Positions 26,002 through 33,170 of a DNA stretch of 56,151 nucleotides are shown one piece after another; positions within the stretch are counted from its first letter, which is position 1, and each line of letters starts with the position of its first letter. Made by a program: the position numbers and the translations under genes. The notes under the pieces were generated by a model. The model was not told the DNA's origin and did no database searches. It saw only the letters and a list, made by a program, of their open reading frames with translations. Where the stretch lies: assembly GCA_031553315.1 (NCBI GenBank), contig JAVBLT010000037.1, positions 1 through 56,151 of the forward strand. The letters are read 5' to 3'. The stretch comes from JAVBLT01 sp031553315. Lineage in GTDB: Bacteria; Verrucomicrobiota; Kiritimatiellia; RFP12; DVOR01.

Positions 26002-28011
26002 ATGAAAAAACTTCTGCCGATTCTTTTTTTGGCCGTGCCCGCCTTCGCCTTCGAAACCTTTGAAACCCTTCCGGCCGGAACCTTTACCGCAATCAACACC
26101 CCTGAAGGCCGCCTCACCGTGGAAGAAGGCAAGGCCGAAATCACCGCCGTGCGCGCCAAAAGCGGTCAAAATGCCCTGCGCATGGCCGGCGGCGAAAAGA
26201 ACACCCTCCGCCTCACTCTCCCCAAAGCCTCCGGCCAAGACACCGAGCTCGCCTTTTGGGCCGAACGCTGGACAAGCCAGGCACCCTTCGCCTTCACCGT
26301 GACCGCCGAGGGTCCCTTCGGCAGCCGCGAAATTCTCAACGGAGCCAAAACCATCCAGATCGGCGGCTTCAAGACCCACTGCCGCGCCGTGCTGCCCAAA
26401 GAAACGCAATCCATCCTCTTCACCGCCGTGACCCCCGCCGACAAAGGCGTGCTGATCGACGACCTCGCCGTACTCCCCGCCACACCGATGGTCATCGCCT
26501 CCGCCGAAACGATCACCGCCACAACCCCCATCTTTATCCGCCGCGAGCAAAATCCGGTGCTCGGAATCTCGATTCAAACCGAAGGCCGCCTGAACCCGAT
26601 CGTCATTTCCGAAATCACCCTCGAAAAAAACACGAAAGCAGGTATTGACCATGTCGCCGTCTACGGCGGCTACGACAAACCGGTCATCGGCCAGCCCCGC
26701 CTTTTCGCCAAAGACCACGCACAATCGCTGAAAATCACCCTCAAAGGCAAATACACCCTCGACCCCGGCGCCAATGTGCTCTGGATCAGCGTCACGCCCA
26801 CGCCCAATGCCTCGCTCGACACCATGCTTGGCGCAACGCTGACCGGCGTGAAGACCGCCGACGGCAAGACCCTTGAAATCAGCGGTGAAAAGACCGGTAT
26901 TCAGCGAGTCGGCTATGCAGTTACGATACCCAATGATAAAATCGAAACCAATAAGCGCATCTCCAAATTCTTCCGAATTCCCGGCATCGCCCAAACCCAA
27001 AAAGGAACCCTCGTGGCGGTGTTCGACAACCGCTACAACCACAACGGCGACCTCCCCGCCGATATCGACGTGGGCGTAAGCCGCTCGACCGACGGCGGAA
27101 AAACCTGGTCGCCCATCCGCATTGCGCTCACCGCCAAAAACGAGGAATTCGCCCAGCCGGGCGACGGTTGCGGAGACCCCGCCATTCTGGTCGACGCTGT
27201 GACCGGCCGCATCTGGGTCGCCGGTCTCTGGGGCCGCGGCCTCCACCCGATCTGGGGCAGCAAAACCGGCACCCTCGATCCGCGCACATGCGGCCAGATG
27301 CTCCTCGCCTACAGCGACGACGACGGCCGCACCTGGTCCAAACCCATCAACATCACCCCCCAGGTGAAATCCATCGAAACCGGAACCGGCTCCGACTGGG
27401 GCGCCGTTTTCCAAGGCCCCGGCAACGGCATCACTCTCAAAGACGGCACCCTCCTTTTCGCCGGCCAATATTGGGCCGACGACACCGCGGGCGAAAAGGC
27501 GCACCGCCGCGGCCACTCCAACCTCATCTACTCCAAAGACCGCGGCAAAACCTGGCAGAGCAGCCGCCCCGGCATCCGCGAAAACACCTCCGAAGCCCAG
27601 GTCGCACAGCTCCCCGACGGTTCCATCATGCTCAACGCCCGCAATGAAGGCCGCAACGGCTGGCGCGTGGCGGGCACCACCCGCGACCTCGGCGCCACAT
27701 GGGAAATCCACCCCACCTCGCACAACAGCACAGGCCTCAGCGAACCGACCTGCCAGGGCAGCCTCCTTGCCGTGGGCGGCGACCTCTTCTTCTCAAACCC
27801 CGCCAGCCACCGCGCCCGCGACAGGATGACGCTCCGCCGCTCTTCCGACTCCGGCGCCACCTGGCCCGCCGCCCTTCTCTACGACCAGCGCAACGGCCTC
27901 GGCTACTCCTGCCTCACCCCGGTCGACGCCTCCCACATCGGCGTGTTCTACGAAGGCGAACCCGGCTATCTCTACTTCCTGCGGATCCCCTACTCCGACC
28001 TCAAAAAGTAA
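26002..28011 (+). CDS. Secreted exo-alpha-sialidase, GH33-like (669 aa)
   Basis: Releases terminal sialic acid from host glycans, outside the cytoplasm. The signal peptide is MKKLLPILFLAVPAFA. Residues 20-160 form a probable beta-sandwich (carbohydrate-binding-like). Residues 165-310 resemble the domain that precedes BNR sialidases in Bacteroides-type enzymes. The catalytic propeller opens with FRIP (324-327, Arg of the arginine triad) and carries Asp-boxes STDGGKTW (362-369), SDDDGRTW, SKDRGKTW and SSDSGATW. The acidic residue in GDPAILVD and the Tyr in GLGYSCLTPVD are candidate active-site groups. It has its own promoter and terminator, so it is monocistronic. Other BNR hydrolases cannot be excluded, but FRIP plus four boxes favour sialidase. 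Confidence 0.88.
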   Translation: MKKLLPILFLAVPAFAFETFETLPAGTFTAINTPEGRLTVEEGKAEITAVRAKSGQNALRMAGGEKNTLRLTLPKASGQDTELAFWAERWTSQAPFAFTVTAEGPFGSREILNGAKTIQIGGFKTHCRAVLPKETQSILFTAVTPADKGVLIDDLAVLPATPMVIASAETITATTPIFIRREQNPVLGISIQTEGRLNPIVISEITLEKNTKAGIDHVAVYGGYDKPVIGQPRLFAKDHAQSLKITLKGKYTLDPGANVLWISVTPTPNASLDTMLGATLTGVKTADGKTLEISGEKTGIQRVGYAVTIPNDKIETNKRISKFFRIPGIAQTQKGTLVAVFDNRYNHNGDLPADIDVGVSRSTDGGKTWSPIRIALTAKNEEFAQPGDGCGDPAILVDAVTGRIWVAGLWGRGLHPIWGSKTGTLDPRTCGQMLLAYSDDDGRTWSKPINITPQVKSIETGTGSDWGAVFQGPGNGITLKDGTLLFAGQYWADDTAGEKAHRRGHSNLIYSKDRGKTWQSSRPGIRENTSEAQVAQLPDGSIMLNARNEGRNGWRVAGTTRDLGATWEIHPTSHNSTGLSEPTCQGSLLAVGGDLFFSNPASHRARDRMTLRRSSDSGATWPAALLYDQRNGLGYSCLTPVDASHIGVFYEGEPGYLYFLRIPYSDLKK

Positions 28012-28048
28012 AAAAACCGGTCTGCCGTTTGGCAGACCGGTTTTTTTT
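28012..28048. terminator. Bidirectional terminator between sialidase and GH97 genes
   Basis: AAAAACCGGTCTGCC pairs perfectly with GGCAGACCGGTTTTT around a GTTT loop, with T runs on both strands. It serves the two convergent genes. Confidence 0.9.
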
Positions 28049-28059
28049 GCGCCGGCGGC

Positions 28060-30036
28060 TCAGCGCGCGGGCGAGAGGCGGATCACGAAACCGCCGCCGC
28101 GCTGGGCGGTCATGCCGAGGGAATCGCCGGAGGAAACGGTTCGGGTCTCGATGGCGTAGTCGGTGGCGTCGCGGTCGGCGTTGACGCCGTCTTTCCAAAT
28201 CTCAGCCGTCCAGGCGCCGGAGCCGAGAAAGGCGAGCGGGATGGTGAAATCCTGCTTCTCCCAGTTGACGATGCCGGCGACATACCAATCGGAACCGCTG
28301 CGGCGGGCGACGACGGCGTTTTTGCGGGGCTCGGCGGCAATCGCCTTTGTGTCGCTCCAGACCACGGGAAGAGAGGCCATGAAGCGGGTGCACTCAGGGT
28401 TCTTTTCGTATTGGCTGGGGCTGTCGCACAGCATCTGGATGTAGCCTTCATAGAGCACCAGCAACGCAATCTGATGCATGCGGGTGCCCTGGCTGCGGGG
28501 CAGGCGGTAGTTGGGCTGGAATTCACCGTAGACGCAGTTGCGCATGGCTCCGGGGGTGTAATCGAGCGGACCCGCGAGCATGCGGCTGACGGCGATGGTG
28601 CAATCATTGGCGACCATATCGGGGTTGGCCCATTTGAGCTGCTCAAGGCCGTAGACGCCTTCATAATTGAGGATGTTGGGCCATTTGCGATGGAGCGCGG
28701 TGGGCTTGTGGATGCCGTGGTAATCGACGAGCATCTTGTGCCTGGCGGCGACGGCGGCAATATTTTCAAGGGTGTTGGCCACGAAGGCGTCGTCACGGTC
28801 AAAAAAGTCGACCTTGAATCCTTTGGCACCCATTTCGGCGTATTTGGCGATGACCTCCTCGGTGTTTCCGACCAGCTGGGGCCAGGAGCACCAGAGGATG
28901 ATGCCGACGTTTTTGGCTTTACCGTGGTCGATGATTTTCTGGAGGTCGATGGAGGGTTCGATCTCCATGATCTTGAGCTTCACGGACCAGCCTTCATCCA
29001 TAATCACGTATTCGAGGCCGTATCGGGCGGCGAAATCGATGTAATGGAGGTAGGTCTCGGTGTTGCAGCCGGCGCGGAAGGGCACGCCGGTGATGTTCCA
29101 GTCGTTCCACCATTCCCAGGCGACCTTGCCGGGCTTGACCCAGGAGAAGTCGGCGGCGGGATCGGCGGGGGCGGCGAGCGCGTGGACCATGTCGTTTTCC
29201 ATCAGAGGGGCGATGGAATCGGCGAGCATGAAAATGCGCCAGGGGAAGGTGCGCTGACCGTGGGTTTTCACGATGAAGGCTTCGCGCTCCAGGATCCAGC
29301 GGTGGCGGCCGTCGCTTTCGGCTTTGCCCGGAATTTTGGCCATGAGCGACACGAGGGCGCCGGGCTGGTCTTCGGGGCGGCGGAGGTTGAGGCCGGCGAA
29401 GTCGCGCACATCGCTTTCGGTCATGGCGAGGGCGGTGCCGCTTTTAAACTGCATCATCAAGGGGAAATAAACGAGGCGCTTGGGGTCGATTTCGGAAACG
29501 GGCATCATCACATGCTGGGTTTCCCAGCTGTTTTGAAGGAGGTCGCCCTTTTGCGAGCCGTTGTTGTAACCCACGGCGGCGATGGGGTTGCCCTCGATGC
29601 GGGCGCCGGCGGTTTCGTCGATCACGGTGATTTCACCGGAGATGTCGGTCACCCAGCGGTAGGCCGCGCCTTCGTTGTAGGCGTGAACTTCGAGGGTGTG
29701 GCGGCCGCCGTCGAACATGATGCGCGCGCCGTTGCCGGCGAGATTGATGGCTTCTTTTTTATAGATGGGGGTTTTGAAGGCGTGTTTCACGTTGAATTTT
29801 TCAACGGTGGGATCGGCGGCGGTTTTGCCGAGCCGGCCTTTGCCTTCGAGCGTCATGCCGATGGCGGTGGGGGCAATCAACACCTCGTTGCCGCGCATCA
29901 GGGAGTAGGTCACGCCGCTATCGGTGGAGATGATCATACGGGTGCGCCCGTCGGGGGACACCACATCGACCCTGCCGTTTCCCTGCGCCAGGCCGGCGGC
30001 GGTCAAAGCGGCACACATCAGCATCTTTTTCATCAT
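28060..30036 (-). CDS. Glycoside hydrolase family 97 protein (658 aa)
   Basis: A secreted alpha-glucosidase or alpha-galactosidase-like enzyme. The signal peptide is MMKKMLMCAALTAAGLAQG. The N-terminal GH97 beta-supersandwich spans about 20-290. The catalytic barrel is marked by KPGKVAWEWWNDWN (about 303), YGLEYVIMDEGWS, NVGIILWCSW and GFKVDFFDRDD (about 405). The C-terminal sandwich includes VVARRSGSDWYVAGIVNW. The Asp in KVDFFD lies where retaining members are thought to have their nucleophile, whereas SusB-like inverting members use glutamates; so a retaining, perhaps alpha-galactosidase, activity is favoured but unproven. AGGAG precedes two adjacent ATGs (30036 and 30033). It is convergent with the sialidase. 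Confidence 0.9.
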   Translation of the reverse strand: MMKKMLMCAALTAAGLAQGNGRVDVVSPDGRTRMIISTDSGVTYSLMRGNEVLIAPTAIGMTLEGKGRLGKTAADPTVEKFNVKHAFKTPIYKKEAINLAGNGARIMFDGGRHTLEVHAYNEGAAYRWVTDISGEITVIDETAGARIEGNPIAAVGYNNGSQKGDLLQNSWETQHVMMPVSEIDPKRLVYFPLMMQFKSGTALAMTESDVRDFAGLNLRRPEDQPGALVSLMAKIPGKAESDGRHRWILEREAFIVKTHGQRTFPWRIFMLADSIAPLMENDMVHALAAPADPAADFSWVKPGKVAWEWWNDWNITGVPFRAGCNTETYLHYIDFAARYGLEYVIMDEGWSVKLKIMEIEPSIDLQKIIDHGKAKNVGIILWCSWPQLVGNTEEVIAKYAEMGAKGFKVDFFDRDDAFVANTLENIAAVAARHKMLVDYHGIHKPTALHRKWPNILNYEGVYGLEQLKWANPDMVANDCTIAVSRMLAGPLDYTPGAMRNCVYGEFQPNYRLPRSQGTRMHQIALLVLYEGYIQMLCDSPSQYEKNPECTRFMASLPVVWSDTKAIAAEPRKNAVVARRSGSDWYVAGIVNWEKQDFTIPLAFLGSGAWTAEIWKDGVNADRDATDYAIETRTVSSGDSLGMTAQRGGGFVIRLSPAR

Positions 30037-30070
30037 ATTCTCCTAATCGGGTTGGTAAAAGACCACGGTA

Positions 30071-30100
30071 AGCATAACAGGCCTTGAGGCGGCGGGTCAA
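30071..30100 (-). promoter_or_regulatory. Predicted promoter of the GH97 gene
   Basis: On the minus strand TTGACC (30100-30095), 18-base spacer and TATGCT (30076-30071), followed by about 40 bases to the start codon. This suggests GH97 is transcribed separately from radC. Confidence 0.55.
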
Positions 30101-30129
30101 TGAACGTTCCCGAAAAGGGGCGCCCCCGC

Positions 30130-30891
30130 TCACTCGAATTGGCAGGAGCCGTTCTGGCGAAGGCTGTAGAAGCCGGGCCGGATATCGGGCACGCCGATGA
30201 CAACGTGGTCGAGGATGGGAATGTCGAGGGTGCGGGAGGCGGCAAGAAGGAGCTCGGTGGTCGCGATGTCGTTGCGCGAAGGGACGACGTCGCCGGAGGG
30301 GTGGTTGTGCACGAGGATGATGGCGGAGGCGTCGAGCCGGATTGCCCGGCGGAAAACGGTGCGCGCGTCGACCTCCGATTTGTTGAGCAGGCCCAGGGTG
30401 ATTTGCGCGGGGCGCCCGATCAGGCGGCGGCGGGTATCGAGGTGAAGCACCCAAAACCCTTCCTGGTTGAAGCGGGTGGTGATGGGAAACATCAGCTCGG
30501 CAATGCAGGCGGGCTTGGTGAGCACGCCGGATTGTTTGCCCACGTCGGGCTCGAGGAAGCGGCGGCCAAGCTCGACGGCGGCGGCGAGGATGATGGCTTT
30601 GGTGGGGCCGATGCCGAGCACTTTCCTGCCGTCGATATTCGCGCGGAGAATCTCGTCGTAATCGGCACGGACGAGCCCGGGGAGACCGTCGAAGGCTTCG
30701 AGGATTTCCTGCGCGAGGGTGACCACGTTTTTGCCCTGTATGCCGGTTCCCAGGAGGATGGCGAGGAGCATGTCGTTGGAAAGCGTGTCGAGACCGTATC
30801 GCTGAGCGGCCTCGCGGGGGCGGGCGTCTTCAGGGAGGTCTTTCATGCGGCGTGATTCGCCGGGTTCAGATGCGGAAGGGGGTTGGGCCAT
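30130..30891 (-). CDS. radC: RadC family JAMM-domain protein (253 aa)
   Basis: A RadC/MPN+ protein of uncertain role; the historical link to DNA repair is weak. The N-terminal helix-hairpin region (KDLPEDARPREAAQRYG, then LSNDMLLAILLGTG) precedes the JAMM metal motif VHNHPSGDVVPSRND near the C-terminus. It overlaps the end of miaA. The ATG at 30891 is chosen because GGAGG lies just upstream; a start at MKDLPEDARP (30846) has no ribosome site. It is the last gene of the dksA-lspA-miaA-radC operon. Confidence 0.9.
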   Translation of the reverse strand: MAQPPSASEPGESRRMKDLPEDARPREAAQRYGLDTLSNDMLLAILLGTGIQGKNVVTLAQEILEAFDGLPGLVRADYDEILRANIDGRKVLGIGPTKAIILAAAVELGRRFLEPDVGKQSGVLTKPACIAELMFPITTRFNQEGFWVLHLDTRRRLIGRPAQITLGLLNKSEVDARTVFRRAIRLDASAIILVHNHPSGDVVPSRNDIATTELLLAASRTLDIPILDHVVIGVPDIRPGFYSLRQNGSCQFE

Positions 30892-31783
30892 CTTTCCTCC
30901 ACTGTTCAAGGATTCGGGTCGCGACTGCATCGATTGATTCTTCTCCGGTGAGGTCGATCCATTCGGGGCGGGCCTGGTGGCGGAACCAGGTTTCCTGGCG
31001 GCGGGCAAGCTGGCGGGTGCGGATGACGGTCTGGTCAATGGCCGCCTCACGCGTCAGCGTGCCGCGCAGCACGCCGACGGCTTCGGCATAGCCGATGGCG
31101 CCCGCGGCGGTTGTGGACCAGGCGGGATATTCGGCCAAAAGGCGTTCGGTCTCGGCGAGGAGACCCTCGGCATACATTTTGCGCACACGCGTTTCGATGC
31201 GGGCGTGAAGGCGGTCGCGCGACCAGCGCAGGGCGGTCACGCGGGGCGGCTCGGCGGTTTGCCACCGCGCGGGAAGGGTCCCGGAAACGGCAAGAATTTC
31301 AAGCGCGCGGATGAGGCGGCGGGGATTGGCGGGATCGGGAAGCGTTTGGGGGTCGACGCCATGCCGGCGCAGGGCTTCGTAAAGGGCGGATACGCCGCCG
31401 CGCTCATGCAGGGCGGTCAATTCGCGGCGGAGGGCGGGATCGGCTTCGGGGGCTTCTTCGAGCCCTTGGACGAGGGCTTTGAAGTAAAGACCGGTCCCGC
31501 CGACAACAATGGCGCCTGAATCCGTCAACACGGGCTTGACGGCTTCAATCCAGCGCCCCGCGCTGAAAGGTTCGGCGGGGCTAACAAGATCGAGCCCCGC
31601 GTACGGCACATGGCCCCGCTCGGCGGGGGTGGGTTTGGCGGTGCCGATATCCATGCCCCGGTAAACGAGCATGGCATCGGCCGAGACGATGGCGGAGCCG
31701 GTCATTTCGGCGATGCGCTGAGCCACGGCGCTCTTGCCGGTGGCCGTGGCGCCCGCGAGGAGCCAGCCGCGAGGCTGTTTCAC
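30866..31783 (-). CDS. miaA: tRNA dimethylallyltransferase (305 aa)
   Basis: Adds the dimethylallyl group to A37 of tRNAs reading UNN codons. The P-loop is GATATGKS (11-18), then SADAMLVYRGMDIGTAKPT (the usual SADSRQVYRGMDIGTAKP), GGTGLYFKAL and the tRNA-contact region RRLIRALEIL. RQLARRQETWFRHQ near the end is the usual RQYAKRQxTWFR. The start codon is GTG at 31783, overlapping the lspA stop (GTGA). Length is normal. Confidence 0.94.
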   Translation of the reverse strand: MKQPRGWLLAGATATGKSAVAQRIAEMTGSAIVSADAMLVYRGMDIGTAKPTPAERGHVPYAGLDLVSPAEPFSAGRWIEAVKPVLTDSGAIVVGGTGLYFKALVQGLEEAPEADPALRRELTALHERGGVSALYEALRRHGVDPQTLPDPANPRRLIRALEILAVSGTLPARWQTAEPPRVTALRWSRDRLHARIETRVRKMYAEGLLAETERLLAEYPAWSTTAAGAIGYAEAVGVLRGTLTREAAIDQTVIRTRQLARRQETWFRHQARPEWIDLTGEESIDAVATRILEQWRKDGPTPFRI

Positions 31784-32277
31784 GCCGTCTCTCCGGATTT
31801 GGCGCGGCGGTCGACGATCAGCTGTGTGACCACAAGCAGGAAAATACCGCCGGTAATGGCCATGTCGGCCACGTTGAAAGCGGGGAAATGATAGGCTTCA
31901 CGCCAATGAAAATCAAGAAAATCAACCACATAACCCAGGCGGACGCGGTCAATCAGGTTCCCGGCGATACCGCCGACCAACACGCCCGAGAGGATGCGGA
32001 TCACAGGATGCTCGCCGAAAAGCCTGTGGTGAAAGAAGAGAAAAAGCACCAGGCTCAAGCCCGCAAAGGCAACCAGGAAAACGCGCATGCCGTGAAAGAT
32101 CCCCCAGGCGGCTCCCGGATTATGCACGCGGCAAAGATTGAAAAAACCGGGGACGACGGCCACGCTCTCGTGCAGCTCAAAAGCACTCAAAACCAGCGCT
32201 TTTGTGAGCTGATCGAGAATCACGACCGCTAAAGCGACCGCAATGCTCCACCGCATAAGCGAAAACCAGCGGCGCAT
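31780..32277 (-). CDS. lspA: Lipoprotein signal peptidase (165 aa)
   Basis: An inner-membrane aspartic protease (signal peptidase II) that removes lipoprotein signal peptides. Four helices are visible. Hallmarks are ILDQLTKALV, VHNPGAAWGI (usual NxGAAFS), GNLIDRVRLGYVVDFLDF and FNVADMAI, with the two catalytic aspartates in GNLIDR and NVAD. The start at 32277 is two bases after the dksA stop; the longer open frame upstream is the shadow of dksA. The gene pair is often found in PVC and other bacteria. Confidence 0.94.
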   Translation of the reverse strand: MRRWFSLMRWSIAVALAVVILDQLTKALVLSAFELHESVAVVPGFFNLCRVHNPGAAWGIFHGMRVFLVAFAGLSLVLFLFFHHRLFGEHPVIRILSGVLVGGIAGNLIDRVRLGYVVDFLDFHWREAYHFPAFNVADMAITGGIFLLVVTQLIVDRRAKSGETA

Positions 32278-32279
32278 GA

Positions 32280-32720
32280 TCAGCCGTTCCGGTTGTTGAG
32301 GCGCTGAGCGGCGGCGAGCTTCTTTTCGTAGTCCTGCTTGCAGGTGATGCAGCGAATGGCGAAAGGAAGGGCTTGGAGGCGCTCTTTGGAGATGAGCCCG
32401 CCGCAGACCTGGCAAACACCGTAGGTTCCCCGGTCAATGGCGCGAAGGGCTTCGTCGATGCCGTGGATGCGCTGGTTCTGCTTGTCGGCCTGACCGAGCA
32501 TGGAAAGGCGGGTGTAGGCGCCGGAACCGTCTTCCTCAATGTTTTCCTCGTCAGTCCGCTTCAATGCGTCGGTGCGAATGGCCTCGATTTGCTCGACGAT
32601 GTCGCGCCGCATTTTATTCAGCTCCCTGCTGAACTGGTCGAGATCTTCCTTATTGAACGAATTGCGCACTTCAGGCTGGTTCTTTTTGTTTCCGCCTGCT
32701 GGCTTTTTTCCTGTTGGCAT
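32280..32720 (-). CDS. TraR/DksA family zinc-finger protein (146 aa)
   Basis: A DksA-like regulator that may bind the RNA polymerase secondary channel. A coiled coil (DLDQFSRELNKMRRDIVEQIEAIR, about 26-50) is followed by the C4 zinc finger: CQVCGG at about 102-107 and RCITCK at about 123-128. RAIDRGTYGVC is the typical approach to the finger. A basic tail at the N-terminus (MPTGKKPAGGNKKNQ) is not part of the family core. AAGGAAA precedes the start. First gene of an operon with lspA, miaA and radC. Confidence 0.9.
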   Translation of the reverse strand: MPTGKKPAGGNKKNQPEVRNSFNKEDLDQFSRELNKMRRDIVEQIEAIRTDALKRTDEENIEEDGSGAYTRLSMLGQADKQNQRIHGIDEALRAIDRGTYGVCQVCGGLISKERLQALPFAIRCITCKQDYEKKLAAAQRLNNRNG

Positions 32721-32771
32721 ATGCGTTTTCCTTATTCAAAAATTACCGGTTCATTGCTTGAGAGGGCGGTC

Positions 32772-32799
32772 ATAATACCATATCCGGTTTGAATAGCAA
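32772..32799 (-). promoter_or_regulatory. Predicted promoter of the dksA-lspA-miaA-radC operon
   Basis: On the minus strand TTGCTA (32799-32794), 16-base spacer and TATTAT (32777-32772), about 50 bases before the start at 32720. Confidence 0.55.
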
Positions 32800-32833
32800 C
32801 ACCAAAAAAAGTTATCCGCGCGAAACTTTTCAC

Positions 32834-32863
32834 TTGCGCATCTGCGGCGAAATGTGATATTGT
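32834..32863 (+). promoter_or_regulatory. Possible promoter of feoA-feoB
   Basis: TTGCGC (32834-32839), 18-base spacer and TATTGT (32858-32863), 31 bases before feoA. The match is weak and no clear Fur box is seen. Confidence 0.35.
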
Positions 32864-32894
32864 TCGCCCCGACTAACAAACAAAAGGAGTTTTT

Positions 32895-33167
32895 ATGTGT
32901 TTCAGCACGATGAAAGTGGGCGACAAGGCCATCGTCAAAGGGTATTGTTCGGCGCTTGCCGGCTACCGGGCCAAGCTGTTGGCGTTGGGTCTCACGCGCG
33001 GCGCCACGGTTGAGCTCAAGGGCGTGGCGCCCATGGGCGACCCGATCCGAATCTCTGTCCGCGGATTCGATCTTTCGTTGCGCAGGCAGGAGGCTGAATG
33101 CCTGATTCTCGATCAGCCCGGGTGCGCGGGCTGCGAAGGCTGCGGGTGTTCAAAAAAGGGAAAATAA
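32895..33167 (+). CDS. feoA: Ferrous iron transport protein FeoA with Cys-rich tail (90 aa)
   Basis: A small SH3-like cytosolic partner of FeoB. The core (about 5-75) has MKVGDKAIVKGY, YRAKLLALGLTRGATVEL and GDPIRISVRGFDLSLRRQEA, typical of FeoA. An extension follows, PGCAGCEGCGCSKKGK, with four cysteines in a CxxCxxCxC pattern that ordinary FeoA proteins (75-80 aa) lack. It might bind iron or act in redox sensing; that is inference. AAAGGAG lies upstream of the ATG. feoB starts 3 bases after its stop. Confidence 0.92.
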   Translation: MCFSTMKVGDKAIVKGYCSALAGYRAKLLALGLTRGATVELKGVAPMGDPIRISVRGFDLSLRRQEAECLILDQPGCAGCEGCGCSKKGK

Positions 33168-33170
33168 TCC

